From: Streptomyces sp. ATexAB-D23
GTDB lineage: Bacteria > Actinomycetota > Actinomycetes > Streptomycetales > Streptomycetaceae
Assembly: GCF_000373645.1 (NCBI RefSeq)
Contig: NZ_KB892001.1
Span: forward strand, 491,394 to 555,393
Direction: 5' to 3'
Length of the DNA: 64,000 bases
The notes below the pieces were generated by a model. It worked only from the letters and a program-made list of their open reading frames with translations. It made no database searches and was not told the origin of the DNA. Below are positions 17,884 through 26,094 of the stretch, one piece after another. Positions within the stretch are counted from its first letter, which is position 1. Every line of letters begins with the position of its first letter. Position numbers and translations under genes: made by a program.

Positions 17884-19161
17884 ATGACCGTACAAGCCGG
17901 CACGGGCGCGGAGGACGTCCAGGATCGAAGGACTCACGCGGCCTTCGGTCTCTTCTACACGTCGTTCGTCGTGTCGGCCCTGGGCGACGCCTTCCGGCTC
18001 CTCGCCGTCAACGTATGGATCTTCAACGCCACTTCGGGCTCCACCGGTGCCCGGCTGCTCGTGGTGCTGCTGGCGAATCTGCCCGGGATGCTGCTCGGCG
18101 GCCTGTCCGGTGTCGTCGCGGACCGCTACGACAAGTACACCGTGCTCATCGCTTCCGACCTGGTCCGTACGGGGGTGGGGCTCGGGCTCGCGTGGTGCGC
18201 GCTCGATTCCCGTACGGTTCCCGCTCTCGTTCTGATCGCGGTGGGCAACGGCGTCGGCGTCTTCTTCAACAGTTCGTCGTTCTCGCTGCTGCCGCGGCTG
18301 GTGAGCGAGGAGCGGTTGCCGCGCGCCAACGGGTTCATGGAGACCGGGCAGTGGGTCGTGCAGATCGTGGGGCCGTCCCTCGCCGCGATCACCCTGGCGA
18401 CCGGCTCCGCGAGTCTCGCCTTCGCCCTCGACAGCGCGTCCTTCATCGTGTCCGCCGTGATCCTCCGGTGCCTGCGCGGGGTGCTGAGGGCGCCGGGGCC
18501 GCAGCCGGTGGACGCCGGGCGGGCGGCGGGCGAGGAGGACGAGAGGGGCGGCGGGCACTGGGCGGACTTCACCGACGGCGTCAGGATCATCCGGCGGAGC
18601 AAGGACATCCGTGCGCTGCTGCTCGCGTCCTACGGGATCGCGTTCCTGACCGCCTGCACGAGCTACGGGCTGATCTTCGTCGTCGCACGCACCTTCGCGC
18701 TGCACGCCTCGGCTCTCGGGTACATCTACTCGCTGAACGGAGCGGTCGCCGTGATCGCCGCGGTGCTGGCCACCGCGCTGGCGAAACAGGCGTTCCTGGG
18801 GCGGCTCATGGCACTGTCGATGCTGGGGCTGTGCGTGGCACAGGTGGTCATGGGTGTGGCGCCGAACATCTACGTGCTGGGAGTCGGTGTCGCCATCAGC
18901 GCCCTCGCCAACGCCCCGTACAACGTGTCGGTGACGTCCCTGTACATGAGCAGGATTCCGGCCGCGTATCTCGGCCGGGTCGAGGGCATCGACACGATGA
19001 TCGACAACTTCATCAGCGTCTGCGGGTTCACGGCCGCTTCGGTGATCGTGCTGTGGTGGAACCCGCAGGCGATCTTCCTGATATCGGCCGCCGTCGCCCT
19101 TCCCAGCCTGCTCCTCGCCTTCACGCGGGTGGCCGGGGAGGGCGCGGCGGGCGCCGAGTAG
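17884..19161 (+). CDS. MFS transporter, probable lasso peptide exporter
   Basis: This 425-residue integral membrane protein has about 12 hydrophobic helices and the MFS loop motif SGVVADRYDKYTVL between helices 2 and 3, placing it in the EntS/MFS_3-like group of drug and siderophore exporters. ATG 17884 follows GGGGA. It is 119 bases downstream of the acetyltransferase and the cluster has no ABC transporter, so it is the best candidate for export/self-protection. It converges with the SulP gene with 1 base between stop codons. Confidence 0.78.
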   Translation: MTVQAGTGAEDVQDRRTHAAFGLFYTSFVVSALGDAFRLLAVNVWIFNATSGSTGARLLVVLLANLPGMLLGGLSGVVADRYDKYTVLIASDLVRTGVGLGLAWCALDSRTVPALVLIAVGNGVGVFFNSSSFSLLPRLVSEERLPRANGFMETGQWVVQIVGPSLAAITLATGSASLAFALDSASFIVSAVILRCLRGVLRAPGPQPVDAGRAAGEEDERGGGHWADFTDGVRIIRRSKDIRALLLASYGIAFLTACTSYGLIFVVARTFALHASALGYIYSLNGAVAVIAAVLATALAKQAFLGRLMALSMLGLCVAQVVMGVAPNIYVLGVGVAISALANAPYNVSVTSLYMSRIPAAYLGRVEGIDTMIDNFISVCGFTAASVIVLWWNPQAIFLISAAVALPSLLLAFTRVAGEGAAGAE

Positions 19162-19162
19162 C

Positions 19163-20668
19163 TCAGTGCCCGCCCGTCAGCTCTCCGCTCAGGGTGCCGT
19201 GCAGGGCGGCGCTCGGCGGGTTGAGGCCCACGATCTCGACGGTCTTGCCGCGCTGGGCGTACTTCGTCTCGATCGCGTCCAGGGCGGCGACCGATGAGGC
19301 GTCCCAGATGTGGGTGGCGGAGAGGTCGATGACGACCTTGTCCGGGTCGGTGGCGTAGGCGAAGCGGGTGACCAGGTCGTTGGAGGAGGCGAAGAAGAGT
19401 TCGCCGGTGACGGAGTAGACGACCTGGCCGCCGTCGGGGTCGGTGACCGCGGTGACGTCCGCCAGGTGTGCGACGCGGCGGGCGAAGATGACCATCGCGG
19501 TGACGGAGCCGACGACGACGCCGATGGCGAGGTTGGACGTGGCGACCACGATGGCGACGGTGATGACCATGACCGTCGTTTCGCCCACCGGCAGCCGGCG
19601 GAGGGTCTTCGGGGCGATGGAGTGCCAGTCGAACGTCGCGAACGAGACCATCACCATGACCGCGACCAGCGCCGCCATCGGGATGTCGGAGACGATCGGG
19701 CCGAAGGCGATGCAGAGCACCATCAGGAAGGAGCCGGCGAGGAAGGTGGAGAGGCGGGTGCGGGCCCCGGAGACCCGCACGTTGATCATTGTCTGGCCGA
19801 TCATGGCGCAGCCGCCCATGCCGCCGAAGAAGCCGGTGACGATGTTGGCGATGCCCTGGCCGATGGACTCGCGGGTCTTGTTGGAGCGGGTGTCGGTGAT
19901 GTCGTCGACCAGCTGGGCGGTCATCAGGGATTCCATGAGGCCGACCAGGGCCATCGCCAGGGCGTAGGGGGCGACGGTCGTCAGGGTGTCCAGGGTGAAC
20001 GGCACGTCGGGCAGGCCGGGGACCGGCAGCGAGGAGGGCAGGTCGCCCTTGTCGCCGACGCTCGGGACCGCGATGCCCGCCGCCAGGGTGATGGTGGTGA
20101 GGACGGCGATGGAGACCAGGGGCGCCGGGACCACCCGGGTGACCTTCGGGAAGAACACCATCAGCAGCAGGCCGCCGGCGATCAGCGGGTACACCGCCCA
20201 GGGCACGTCGTGCATCTCGGGCACCTGCGCCATGAAGATCAGGATGGCGAGGGCGTTGACGAAGCCGACCATCACGGAGCGCGGGACGAACCGCATCAGC
20301 CTGGCGACGCCGAGGGCCCCCAGCACGATCTGGAAGAGGCCGGCCAGGATCACGGCCGCGATCAGGTAGCCGAAGCCGTGCTCGCGGTTCAGCGGGGCGA
20401 TGACCAGGGCGACCGCGCCCGTCGCTGCGGAGATCATCGCGCGCCGGCCGCCGACGACCGAGATCGTGACCGCCATCGTGAAGGAGGCGAACAGGCCGAT
20501 CGCGGGGTCCACCCCGGCAATGATCGAGAACGAGATCGCCTCCGGGATCAGGGCGAGCGCGACGACCAGACCGGCGAGGACCTCCGTACGCCACACCTTG
20601 GGGTCGGAGAGCCAGTCCGGTCGGAGGGAACGCAGCCGTGCTGTGGAGGAGAGCGCAGAAGCAGACAA
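19163..20668 (-). CDS. SulP family anion transporter with STAS domain
   Basis: This 501-residue permease starts its membrane region with VLAGLVVALALIPEAISFSIIAGVDPAIGLFAS, the SulP signature. It has 10-12 hydrophobic helices and ends in a STAS domain (GELFFASSNDLVTRF, KVVIDLSATHIWDASSVAALD). Such proteins carry sulfate, bicarbonate or dicarboxylates; the ion is not predictable here. The proposed TTG start at 20668 has only a weak ribosome site, so the exact start is uncertain. There is no carbonic-anhydrase neighbour, which would have hinted at bicarbonate. Confidence 0.88.
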   Translation of the reverse strand: MSASALSSTARLRSLRPDWLSDPKVWRTEVLAGLVVALALIPEAISFSIIAGVDPAIGLFASFTMAVTISVVGGRRAMISAATGAVALVIAPLNREHGFGYLIAAVILAGLFQIVLGALGVARLMRFVPRSVMVGFVNALAILIFMAQVPEMHDVPWAVYPLIAGGLLLMVFFPKVTRVVPAPLVSIAVLTTITLAAGIAVPSVGDKGDLPSSLPVPGLPDVPFTLDTLTTVAPYALAMALVGLMESLMTAQLVDDITDTRSNKTRESIGQGIANIVTGFFGGMGGCAMIGQTMINVRVSGARTRLSTFLAGSFLMVLCIAFGPIVSDIPMAALVAVMVMVSFATFDWHSIAPKTLRRLPVGETTVMVITVAIVVATSNLAIGVVVGSVTAMVIFARRVAHLADVTAVTDPDGGQVVYSVTGELFFASSNDLVTRFAYATDPDKVVIDLSATHIWDASSVAALDAIETKYAQRGKTVEIVGLNPPSAALHGTLSGELTGGH

Positions 20669-20976
20669 GAGGGCGTACCTGTCGGTCGGGCGCGCCCGGT
20701 CGCTGGGAGCGTGCGGGCGTACGGGGGCACGTGCGGGGACGAGAGGGGTGCGGAGGCGCGGGGCGGCGTGCCGGGTGGAGCCGGGGCTCAGGGGTGACGG
20801 GTCACGGCGGGCAGGCGGCGTTGCGGGGCGTCGTCGTCATCCGCTCGCTCGCTCTCTCTCCCACCGGAATTTCGGGCGCGTTCCTCGGCTCCGCCCCGTG
20901 GGGCGTGGAATGTACACACACGCGTACGCGTGGTCCCTGGCGCCAGACAACTGTACCTGCCCCGGCCGTGGCCCTC
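20669..20976. promoter_or_regulatory. upstream region of the SulP gene
   Basis: No gene is supported here. A 14-bp perfect palindrome CACGCGTACGCGTG lies at 20919-20932, next to TGTACA, and could be an operator. The remainder shows no clear structure. Confidence 0.35.
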
Positions 20977-21143
20977 AGGGCCTGTCCGGCGGATCTTCGT
21001 GGATCAGCCCGCGGCGTCTGGTGCGTGCTATCGGCGTGCGCCAGAATCGCCCTCGTACTGGACGTACTTGGGTGATTCGGGCGCGCGGCGAGAGTGCGTG
21101 CCAGGCGTCGCGGGCCCGCGAAGATCCGCCGGACAGGCGCTAA
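20977..21143. mobile_element. degenerate MITE-like inverted-repeat element
   Basis: A 19-bp perfect inverted repeat, CCTGTCCGGCGGATCTTCG at 20981-20999, is complementary to 21119-21137. It bounds a roughly 157-bp GC-rich non-coding body. With one mismatch the repeat extends outward to AGGG/CGCT. A TA follows on the right but not on the left, so any TA duplication has decayed. Size, end sequence (GGGCYTGTCC) and palindromic body resemble the 162-bp elements, suggesting an older relative of a different subfamily. Confidence 0.65.
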
Positions 21144-21153
21144 GATCGTGCCC

Positions 21154-21210
21154 GTGAACACCGGACCGGCTGTAGGCCATTCACGGAACGGCTACCCGGT
21201 GGTGGGCTGA
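21154..21210 (+). CDS. possible 18-residue leader peptide
   Basis: GTG 21154 opens a short frame encoding MNTGPAVGHSRNGYPVVG and stops at 21208-21210. A GC-rich hairpin (GGACGCGCC pairing with GGCGCGTTCC, roughly 21219-21243) follows before the VOC gene. The arrangement resembles a leader peptide with an attenuator, but the ribosome site is weak and no codon bias toward one amino acid is visible. It is speculative. Confidence 0.25.
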   Translation: MNTGPAVGHSRNGYPVVG

Positions 21211-21331
21211 GCCCCCTCCGGACGCGCCTCGCGGCGCGTTCCGTATGCCTGGCACGGGGACCTCCCCGGGCTCGTACAGCGTGCGTTTCCCACTGTGCCG
21301 AGCCACGAAGAGATCACGAGGTCGTTCACCC

Positions 21332-21706
21332 ATGTCCGTTTCGTTCAATCACACCATCATCGCCTCCAAGGACCGCCACGCGTCCGCGCGGTTCTTCCGT
21401 GAACTGCTGGAGGTCGACGAGGCTCCCTCCTGGGGGCCGTTCGTCAACATTCAGCTCCCCGACGGCGTGCTGCTCCAGTTCGCCGAGCCGCCGGTCGAGA
21501 TCCAGATGCAGCACTACGCGTTCCTCATCGACGACGAACTGTTCGACCGGGCCTACCAGCGGCTCACCGAGGGCGGGATCGAGCACTGGGCCGATCCGCA
21601 GATGACGCGGCCCGGGGAGACCAACACCGGGCACGGCGGGCGGGGCGTCTACTTCAAGGACCCCGCCGGTCACGCGATCGAGCTGATCACCCGCCCCTAT
21701 CTGTAA
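21332..21706 (+). CDS. VOC (glyoxalase/bleomycin-resistance fold) family protein
   Basis: This 124-residue single-module vicinal-oxygen-chelate protein starts MSVSFNHTIIASKDRHASARFF, where His7 is a likely metal ligand. It has QHYAFLIDDELFDRAYQRL mid-chain and GRGVYFKDPAGHAIELIT at the end, where the final glutamate is another metal ligand. The substrate is unknown. ATG 21332 was chosen because upstream in-frame sequence is unrelated. Its stop codon sits in a 13-bp tandem repeat (21700-21738). Confidence 0.87.
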   Translation: MSVSFNHTIIASKDRHASARFFRELLEVDEAPSWGPFVNIQLPDGVLLQFAEPPVEIQMQHYAFLIDDELFDRAYQRLTEGGIEHWADPQMTRPGETNTGHGGRGVYFKDPAGHAIELITRPYL

Positions 21707-21738
21707 GCCGGATCTGTAGGCCGGATCTGTAGGCCGGA
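21700..21738. repeat. three tandem copies of a 13-bp unit
   Basis: The unit TCTGTAGGCCGGA is present three times (21700-21712 with one A, 21713-21725, 21726-21738). The first copy contains the TAA stop codon of the VOC gene. Replication slippage at the gene end is the likely origin. Confidence 0.85.
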
Positions 21739-21798
21739 CGGCGGAGAAAGGGCGGCGGCGGGGTCGCGGTGCAGGGAGGATGCGCCGAAGCTGGGGGG

Positions 21799-22239
21799 AT
21801 GAGTGAGCAGGCGCCCCCCGGCAACCCGGTCCCGCCGCCGCCTCCCCCGCGGCGGATGTGGCCCTGGGTGCTGCTGATGATCGCCGTGCTGCTGGCCCTC
21901 GCCGCGGGCGCGGCCTGGGCGGTGCTCTCCGACGTGATCCGCTCGGAGGGCTCGCGGACCGTGCACATCCGCTACGAGGTCACGGGGTCCGCCCAGGACG
22001 TGGTGCTGACGTACAGCACCTGGCGGGGCGAGGAGCTGTCGACCGGGCGGCTGGCGCTGCGGTCGCTGCCGTGGGCCGGGGAACTGGACACGAAGGGGTT
22101 CATGAGCGGGGGCTCGTTCGTCGTCAGCGTGGGCCGGGGCGGTGGGGACGTCTCCTGCGCGGTGACCGTGGACGACGGTACGCGGCGCACGGACTCGGCC
22201 TCCGGGGCGTTCGCCACGGCCACGTGTGACGGGTACTGA
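21799..22239 (+). CDS. MmpS-like membrane-anchored protein
   Basis: This 146-residue protein has a Pro-rich cytosolic start (NPVPPPPPPRRM). A single membrane helix lies near residues 20-44 (WPWVLLMIAVLLALAAGAAWAV), followed by an extracytoplasmic beta-rich domain (VHIRYEVTGSAQDVVLTYSTWRG, VSCAVTVDDGTRR). This fits the MmpS family, whose mycobacterial members assist RND lipid/siderophore transporters; no MmpL partner is adjacent here. ATG 21799 has the site GGGGGG. A strong hairpin follows at 22246. Confidence 0.7.
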   Translation: MSEQAPPGNPVPPPPPPRRMWPWVLLMIAVLLALAAGAAWAVLSDVIRSEGSRTVHIRYEVTGSAQDVVLTYSTWRGEELSTGRLALRSLPWAGELDTKGFMSGGSFVVSVGRGGGDVSCAVTVDDGTRRTDSASGAFATATCDGY

Positions 22240-22245
22240 GACGAC

Positions 22246-22283
22246 GGGCGGGCGCCCCCACGGTTGCGCGGGGGCGCCCGCCC
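22246..22283. terminator. hairpin terminator
   Basis: A 14-bp perfect stem (GGGCGGGCGCCCCC at 22246-22259, complement at 22270-22283) separates the convergent MmpS-like and 98-residue hypothetical genes. Confidence 0.75.
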
Positions 22284-22308
22284 CTTCGGTCGGCGCCCGT
22301 CCCTTCGG

Positions 22309-22605
22309 TCAGCGGCCGTAGCGGATGAGGGCGCGGACCATGCGGCAGGTGGTGTCGGACGGCGGGTGGATGCCGAGGCGCTCGGCGGTCGTGCGTATCC
22401 GGGCGTTGTTCGCACTGGACGGGAGGTAGACGCCGGAGTCCAGCAGGGCGATGGCCAGGCGCATCGCCTTGAGGCGGCGGTTGTGCGAGACATACCACTC
22501 GCGGGGGCGGCCGGCGGGGAGCGGCTTCTTCCTCAGGGGCTGGAACGGGGTCTTGGTCGGCGGCGTCTTGGTCAGCGGCTCGGTCGTGACTGCGGCAACG
22601 GCCAT
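22309..22605 (-). CDS. conserved-looking small protein, 98 residues
   Basis: This 98-residue basic protein starts MAVAAVTTEPLTKTPP with a short TKTPPTKTP repeat. It then has a helical region (SHNRRLKAMRLAIALLDSGVYLP, NARIRTTAERLGIHPPSDTTCRMVRALI) that looks like a small helix bundle, perhaps DNA-binding. I do not recognise a named family. AGGAGG precedes ATG 22605, so translation is well supported. Confidence 0.65.
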   Translation of the reverse strand: MAVAAVTTEPLTKTPPTKTPFQPLRKKPLPAGRPREWYVSHNRRLKAMRLAIALLDSGVYLPSSANNARIRTTAERLGIHPPSDTTCRMVRALIRYGR

Positions 22606-22746
22606 GGGCAACCTCCTGGCGCGGTGGCGGTACTCCTGGGAACCCTCACGAACTACCCCCCATTTTACCGCCGGGCACTGACAATCGCCCCTGGCCAGAG
22701 GGGTTTTCGTGGGTCTTCCGCGCGTCCGTCCCGTACCTTTGGCCCC

Positions 22747-23106
22747 ATGGAGATCTGGATCAATCCCGCCTGTTCCAAGTGCCGCAGCGCGGTGCGGCTG
22801 CTCGACGCCGAGGGGGCCGACTACACGGTCCGCCGTTACCTGGAGGACGTGCCTTCGCCCGAGGAGATCCGGGCCGTGCTCGACCGGCTCGGGCTCGAAC
22901 CGTGGGACATCGCGCGGACCCAGGAGGCGGACGCGAAGGAGCTGGGCCTCAAGGACTGGCCGCGCGACGCGGAGGCCCGGGAGCGGTGGATCACCGCGCT
23001 CGCCGATCACCCGAAGCTGATCCAGCGGCCCATCATCACGGCGCAGGACGGTACCGCCGTCGTCGCCCGCACCGACGAGGCGGTCCGGGACGCGATGGGC
23101 CGCTGA
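22747..23106 (+). CDS. ArsC/Spx-like thioredoxin-fold protein
   Basis: This 119-residue protein begins MEIWINPACSKCRSAVRLLDAEG, the ArsC-family active-site start with CSKC. The later LADHPKLIQRPIITAQDG is the conserved HP-x-LIxRPI segment of arsenate-reductase-like proteins. Members include glutaredoxin-dependent arsenate reductases and the uncharacterised YffB/Spx-like group. With no ars genes nearby, arsenate reduction is not secure. ATG 22747 is the only suitable start. Confidence 0.83.
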   Translation: MEIWINPACSKCRSAVRLLDAEGADYTVRRYLEDVPSPEEIRAVLDRLGLEPWDIARTQEADAKELGLKDWPRDAEARERWITALADHPKLIQRPIITAQDGTAVVARTDEAVRDAMGR

Positions 23107-23116
23107 GCAGCCGCCG

Positions 23117-24031
23117 CTACTCCCCCGTGCCCGCCAGCGCCTCCGCCTCGGCCAGCAGTTCGGTGAGGCGGAGGCCGAAGCGTACGTCGCAGGGGTGGGC
23201 CTCGCCCGTGCGCACCGAGGTGATCAGCGCGTCCACCGCCGCCGCGAACGCCTCCACCGCGCCGTCCCACTTCGGCAGTTCGGCCACGCCGTGCTCGCCC
23301 CTGAGCACGACCTCCACCCCGGTCGCGGCGACCGGGGCGCCCAGGGCGAGGGTCACCGTGCTGGAGGCTCCCGAGGTGTGGCGCAGGACGAGGTGGTGGA
23401 CGTCGGAGGGGCCCCGGGCGGCGGTGAGTCCGGTGACGTCGCCCAGGAGCGGGATCAGGACCGAGAGGGCGTGCGGGCCGACGTCCCACAGGCCGCCCCG
23501 CTCGCGGCGCCAGGGGGAGGCGGCGTACTCGCTGTCCGCCCCGGGGGCCCACAGCGCGCCGATCCACTCCGCGCGGGCGGTGAACCAGTCGCCCACCGCG
23601 CCCTGTTCGGCGATCCAGGCCGAGGTCCGGGGCGCGAACCGCAGCGTGCAGAAGAGGACGGAGGCGACCCGGGCCTGCTCGGCCGCCTCGGCGACCAGCC
23701 GGGCTCCGTCGACCGTGGTGGCGACCGGCTTGTCCATGATCAGGTGGCAGCCGGCCGCGGCGGCGCGGGCGGCCAGCGGGGCCTGTACGTCCGGCGGCAG
23801 CGCGAACGCGATGGCGTCGCTCGCGGCGAACAGCTCGTCGAGCCCCGTGTCGCCGGAGTAGGCGGGGGCGTCGTGCGCGGCGGCCAGTTCAGCGGCGGCC
23901 TCGGCGCGGCGGCCCCACACTCCGCTGAGCACGGCGCCGGGATGGGCGGCGAGGGCGGGGGCCTGAGTGTTCCGGGCCCAGGGGCCGGTGCCTGCCAGGC
24001 CGATGCGCAGGGGGGTCTCGGGTGTCGTCAT
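23117..24031 (-). CDS. Gfo/Idh/MocA family oxidoreductase
   Basis: This 304-residue NAD(P)-dependent enzyme has an N-terminal Rossmann motif RIGLAGTGPWARNTQAPAL. The conserved MDKPVATTVDGARLVAEA (the EKP-like lysine motif) lies near residue 100, and WDVGPHALSVLIPLLGDV contains the catalytic-region His. The family oxidises sugars, inositol or related polyols; the substrate is unknown. It converges with the ArsC-like gene. ATG 24031 is the family-consistent start. Confidence 0.85.
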   Translation of the reverse strand: MTTPETPLRIGLAGTGPWARNTQAPALAAHPGAVLSGVWGRRAEAAAELAAAHDAPAYSGDTGLDELFAASDAIAFALPPDVQAPLAARAAAAGCHLIMDKPVATTVDGARLVAEAAEQARVASVLFCTLRFAPRTSAWIAEQGAVGDWFTARAEWIGALWAPGADSEYAASPWRRERGGLWDVGPHALSVLIPLLGDVTGLTAARGPSDVHHLVLRHTSGASSTVTLALGAPVAATGVEVVLRGEHGVAELPKWDGAVEAFAAAVDALITSVRTGEAHPCDVRFGLRLTELLAEAEALAGTGE

Positions 24032-24442
24032 GGAACCAGTGTGCCCGGTGCGGGCGGGGCAGCGGCGGTACCGGTGCGCCCGTGCGACCCGGGCACCGGC
24101 CCCGGCGCGGACCGGATCGCGGCCCCACCACCGCATCGCCCGGCGGCCCGGCGCGGACCGGATCGCGGCAGCCCCGCCACCACATCGCCCGGCGGCCCCG
24201 GCGCACCCGCGGGGCCCCCGGGCCGACGCCCCGGCCGCCGGGCATTGCGGTGGCGGGGCGCCGGGCAATGCGGTGGCGGGGCGCCGGGCCGGAAGGCTAC
24301 GTTGGCGGGGCCGGCCGCGGGACTCCGGGGCGACTTCCGGGACTTGCCTGTAAAGCAAATATTTCGCTGCTCGCCCCCTCATTCCCCGGCCGGCTTCCGG
24401 GCGCGCGTACCGCCGTCCGGAACGCCACGGGGGACACACAAC
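24032..24442. repeat. 411-base GC-rich non-coding region with direct repeats
   Basis: No gene is supported. GGCGCGGACCGGATCGCGG occurs at 24104-24122 and again at 24150-24168 within a repeated block of about 46 bp, with a third partial copy near 24180-24205. TGCGGTGGCGGGGCGCCGGGC occurs at 24246-24266 (21 bases) and 24269-24289. The region upstream of 24443 probably also holds the promoter of the broken vWA gene. Confidence 0.6.
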
Positions 24443-26094
24443 ATGACGACCGGAACCACGACCGGGGCCGAGGGCCGTGCCGGTCTCGTCGCCGCGGAGG
24501 ACGTACTCCTCTTCGTCAACGCCGCGATCACCGCCACCGGACAGCGCGAGTTCCGCACCCAGGCAAACCGGCAGCGGCTCTCGCTGGACTTCCTGCACGC
24601 GTACGTGCGGGTCAACTACCGCCGGGTGTACGCCGCTTCGCTCGCCCTGGACATCAACGACCACAACGCCGCACGCATCGTGCGCGGCCTGCTGGAGCAC
24701 GCGGCCGACGCCTCGGTGGAGGAGAGGCGCGCCGAGGGGGCGCTGATCGCGGCGCGGCTGGCGAAGCTGCCGCCGCAGCGGGTCTACCGGCTGTTCCGGG
24801 AGCTGCGCGCGGCCCGGGTCAACAACCGGCGCACCCGCGCGATCATGCGGGACTGGCTGGCCGCGCGGCCGGACACGGCGCACGACGCCGTGAAGTACCG
24901 GGCGGGGCTGAAGACCGCCGTCCGCCACGCCCACCTGCGGCTCGACGGCCTGGGCACCGGCGCCGCGCCCGACGGTGAGCTGGGCGCGTTCCTGTTCCGG
25001 CCGGGGTCGCTGCCGCGTTACGCGCACCGGCTGCTGGACGCCTGGCGCCGCGCGCACTACGAGCAGGGCGCGGTCGGCGAGCTGCCGTTCACCGTGGCCG
25101 AGGGGTTCGCGGCCCGGCACGGGATGAGGCGGGAGGCGTTCGTGGAGCGGATGGTGCCCCGGATGACCCGGCTGGAGCGGCTGCGCACCCAGGGGGAGCG
25201 TGTGGACGGTCCGCCGGATCTGCCGGCGGGCGTCGATCTGACGGTGATGCCGCTGACCCGGCTCGCGCTGTACGTCCTGTCGCTGGACCGACAGGCGCGT
25301 GCGCGTCGCCGCGAGGAGCTGACCGGGGCGCTGCGCACCGCCGCCCGCCGCGCGGCGGGTCCGCATGCCGGGAGCTGGGGGCGGGTGGCCGCCGTCCTGG
25401 ACGACAGCTACTCCTCGTCCGGTTCGGGCGAGAAGCGGCGCCGGCCGCTCGCCGTGGCGCTGGCCTGCCATTTCCTGCTGGAGGCGCTCGCCGCGCCCGG
25501 CGCGTACACCCCGCTGTGGACGACCGGGACCAGCGATCCGCTGCTAAGGGCTGTCCCGCAATTCCTGGCGGGCGCACGACGTCAGCTACGGCACCTCGCC
25601 GCGTTGTCGAAACGCCCGAATACATCCAGTATGCGGGCGCCTCTCCGCCTTGCGATGCACCGCATCTGACGCCGCGCGCTGATCCGCCAGGAATTGCGGG
25701 ACAGCCCTTAGTCGTGCCGTGGGGGCCGACCCCGCTCGGCACCCGGGTCGTCGACGCGCTGGAGCACGGCCCCGACCGGCTGGTCATCGTCTCGGACGGC
25801 TGGGACAACGCCCCGCCGGGGCTCGCGGGTGAGGTGCTGCGGGTGTGGCGGGCCCGGATCGACCCGGACCGGCGTACGGCGGTGGTGCACGTGAACCCCG
25901 TATACGACGCGGACGGATTTGACGTCCGGCGGCTGTCGGCGAGCGTGCCGACCGCCGGTATCCGGGACGCCGAGGACCTGCCGGCGCTGGTGGAGATCGC
26001 GCGGTTCTCCGAGGGACGCACCGGGTCCGCCGAGCTGTACGCGTATCTGGACCGGCGGGCCGCCCGGTTCACGGAGACGGGAGGGGCGCGGTGA
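24443..26094 (+). pseudogene. TROVE-like/vWA domain protein, split by MITE
   Basis: Joining 24443-25546 to 25711-26094 restores one continuous 495-residue frame. Residues 1-300 are helical (FVNAAITATGQREF, LSLDFLHAYVRVNYRRVY) and resemble the HEAT-like RNA-binding part of TROVE/Ro60-type proteins. A vWA domain follows with MIDAS DxSxS at residues 320-324 (LDDSYS) and, after the break, LVIVSDGWDNAPPG. A 162-bp element plus TA duplication (164 bp) sits at codon 368 and shifts the frame, so translation stops at 25669 after 40 element-encoded residues. The 3' end overlaps the ARPP-2-like gene (GTGA). Confidence 0.82.
25545..25710 (+). mobile_element. 162-bp MITE, copy 2 (inside vWA gene)
   Basis: The element at 25547-25708 is identical in sequence and orientation to the copy at 8780-8941. 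TA is duplicated at 25545-25546 and 25709-25710, and the undisturbed site reads CTAG. The insertion adds 164 bases and destroys the reading frame of the vWA gene. Confidence 0.92.

Noticed and set aside
25516..26094. Frame from ATG 25516 running through the mobile element into the vWA 3' half
   Set aside because: It starts out of frame within the vWA gene and its first part is the element's own sequence; it cannot make the original protein and probably lacks a ribosome site.
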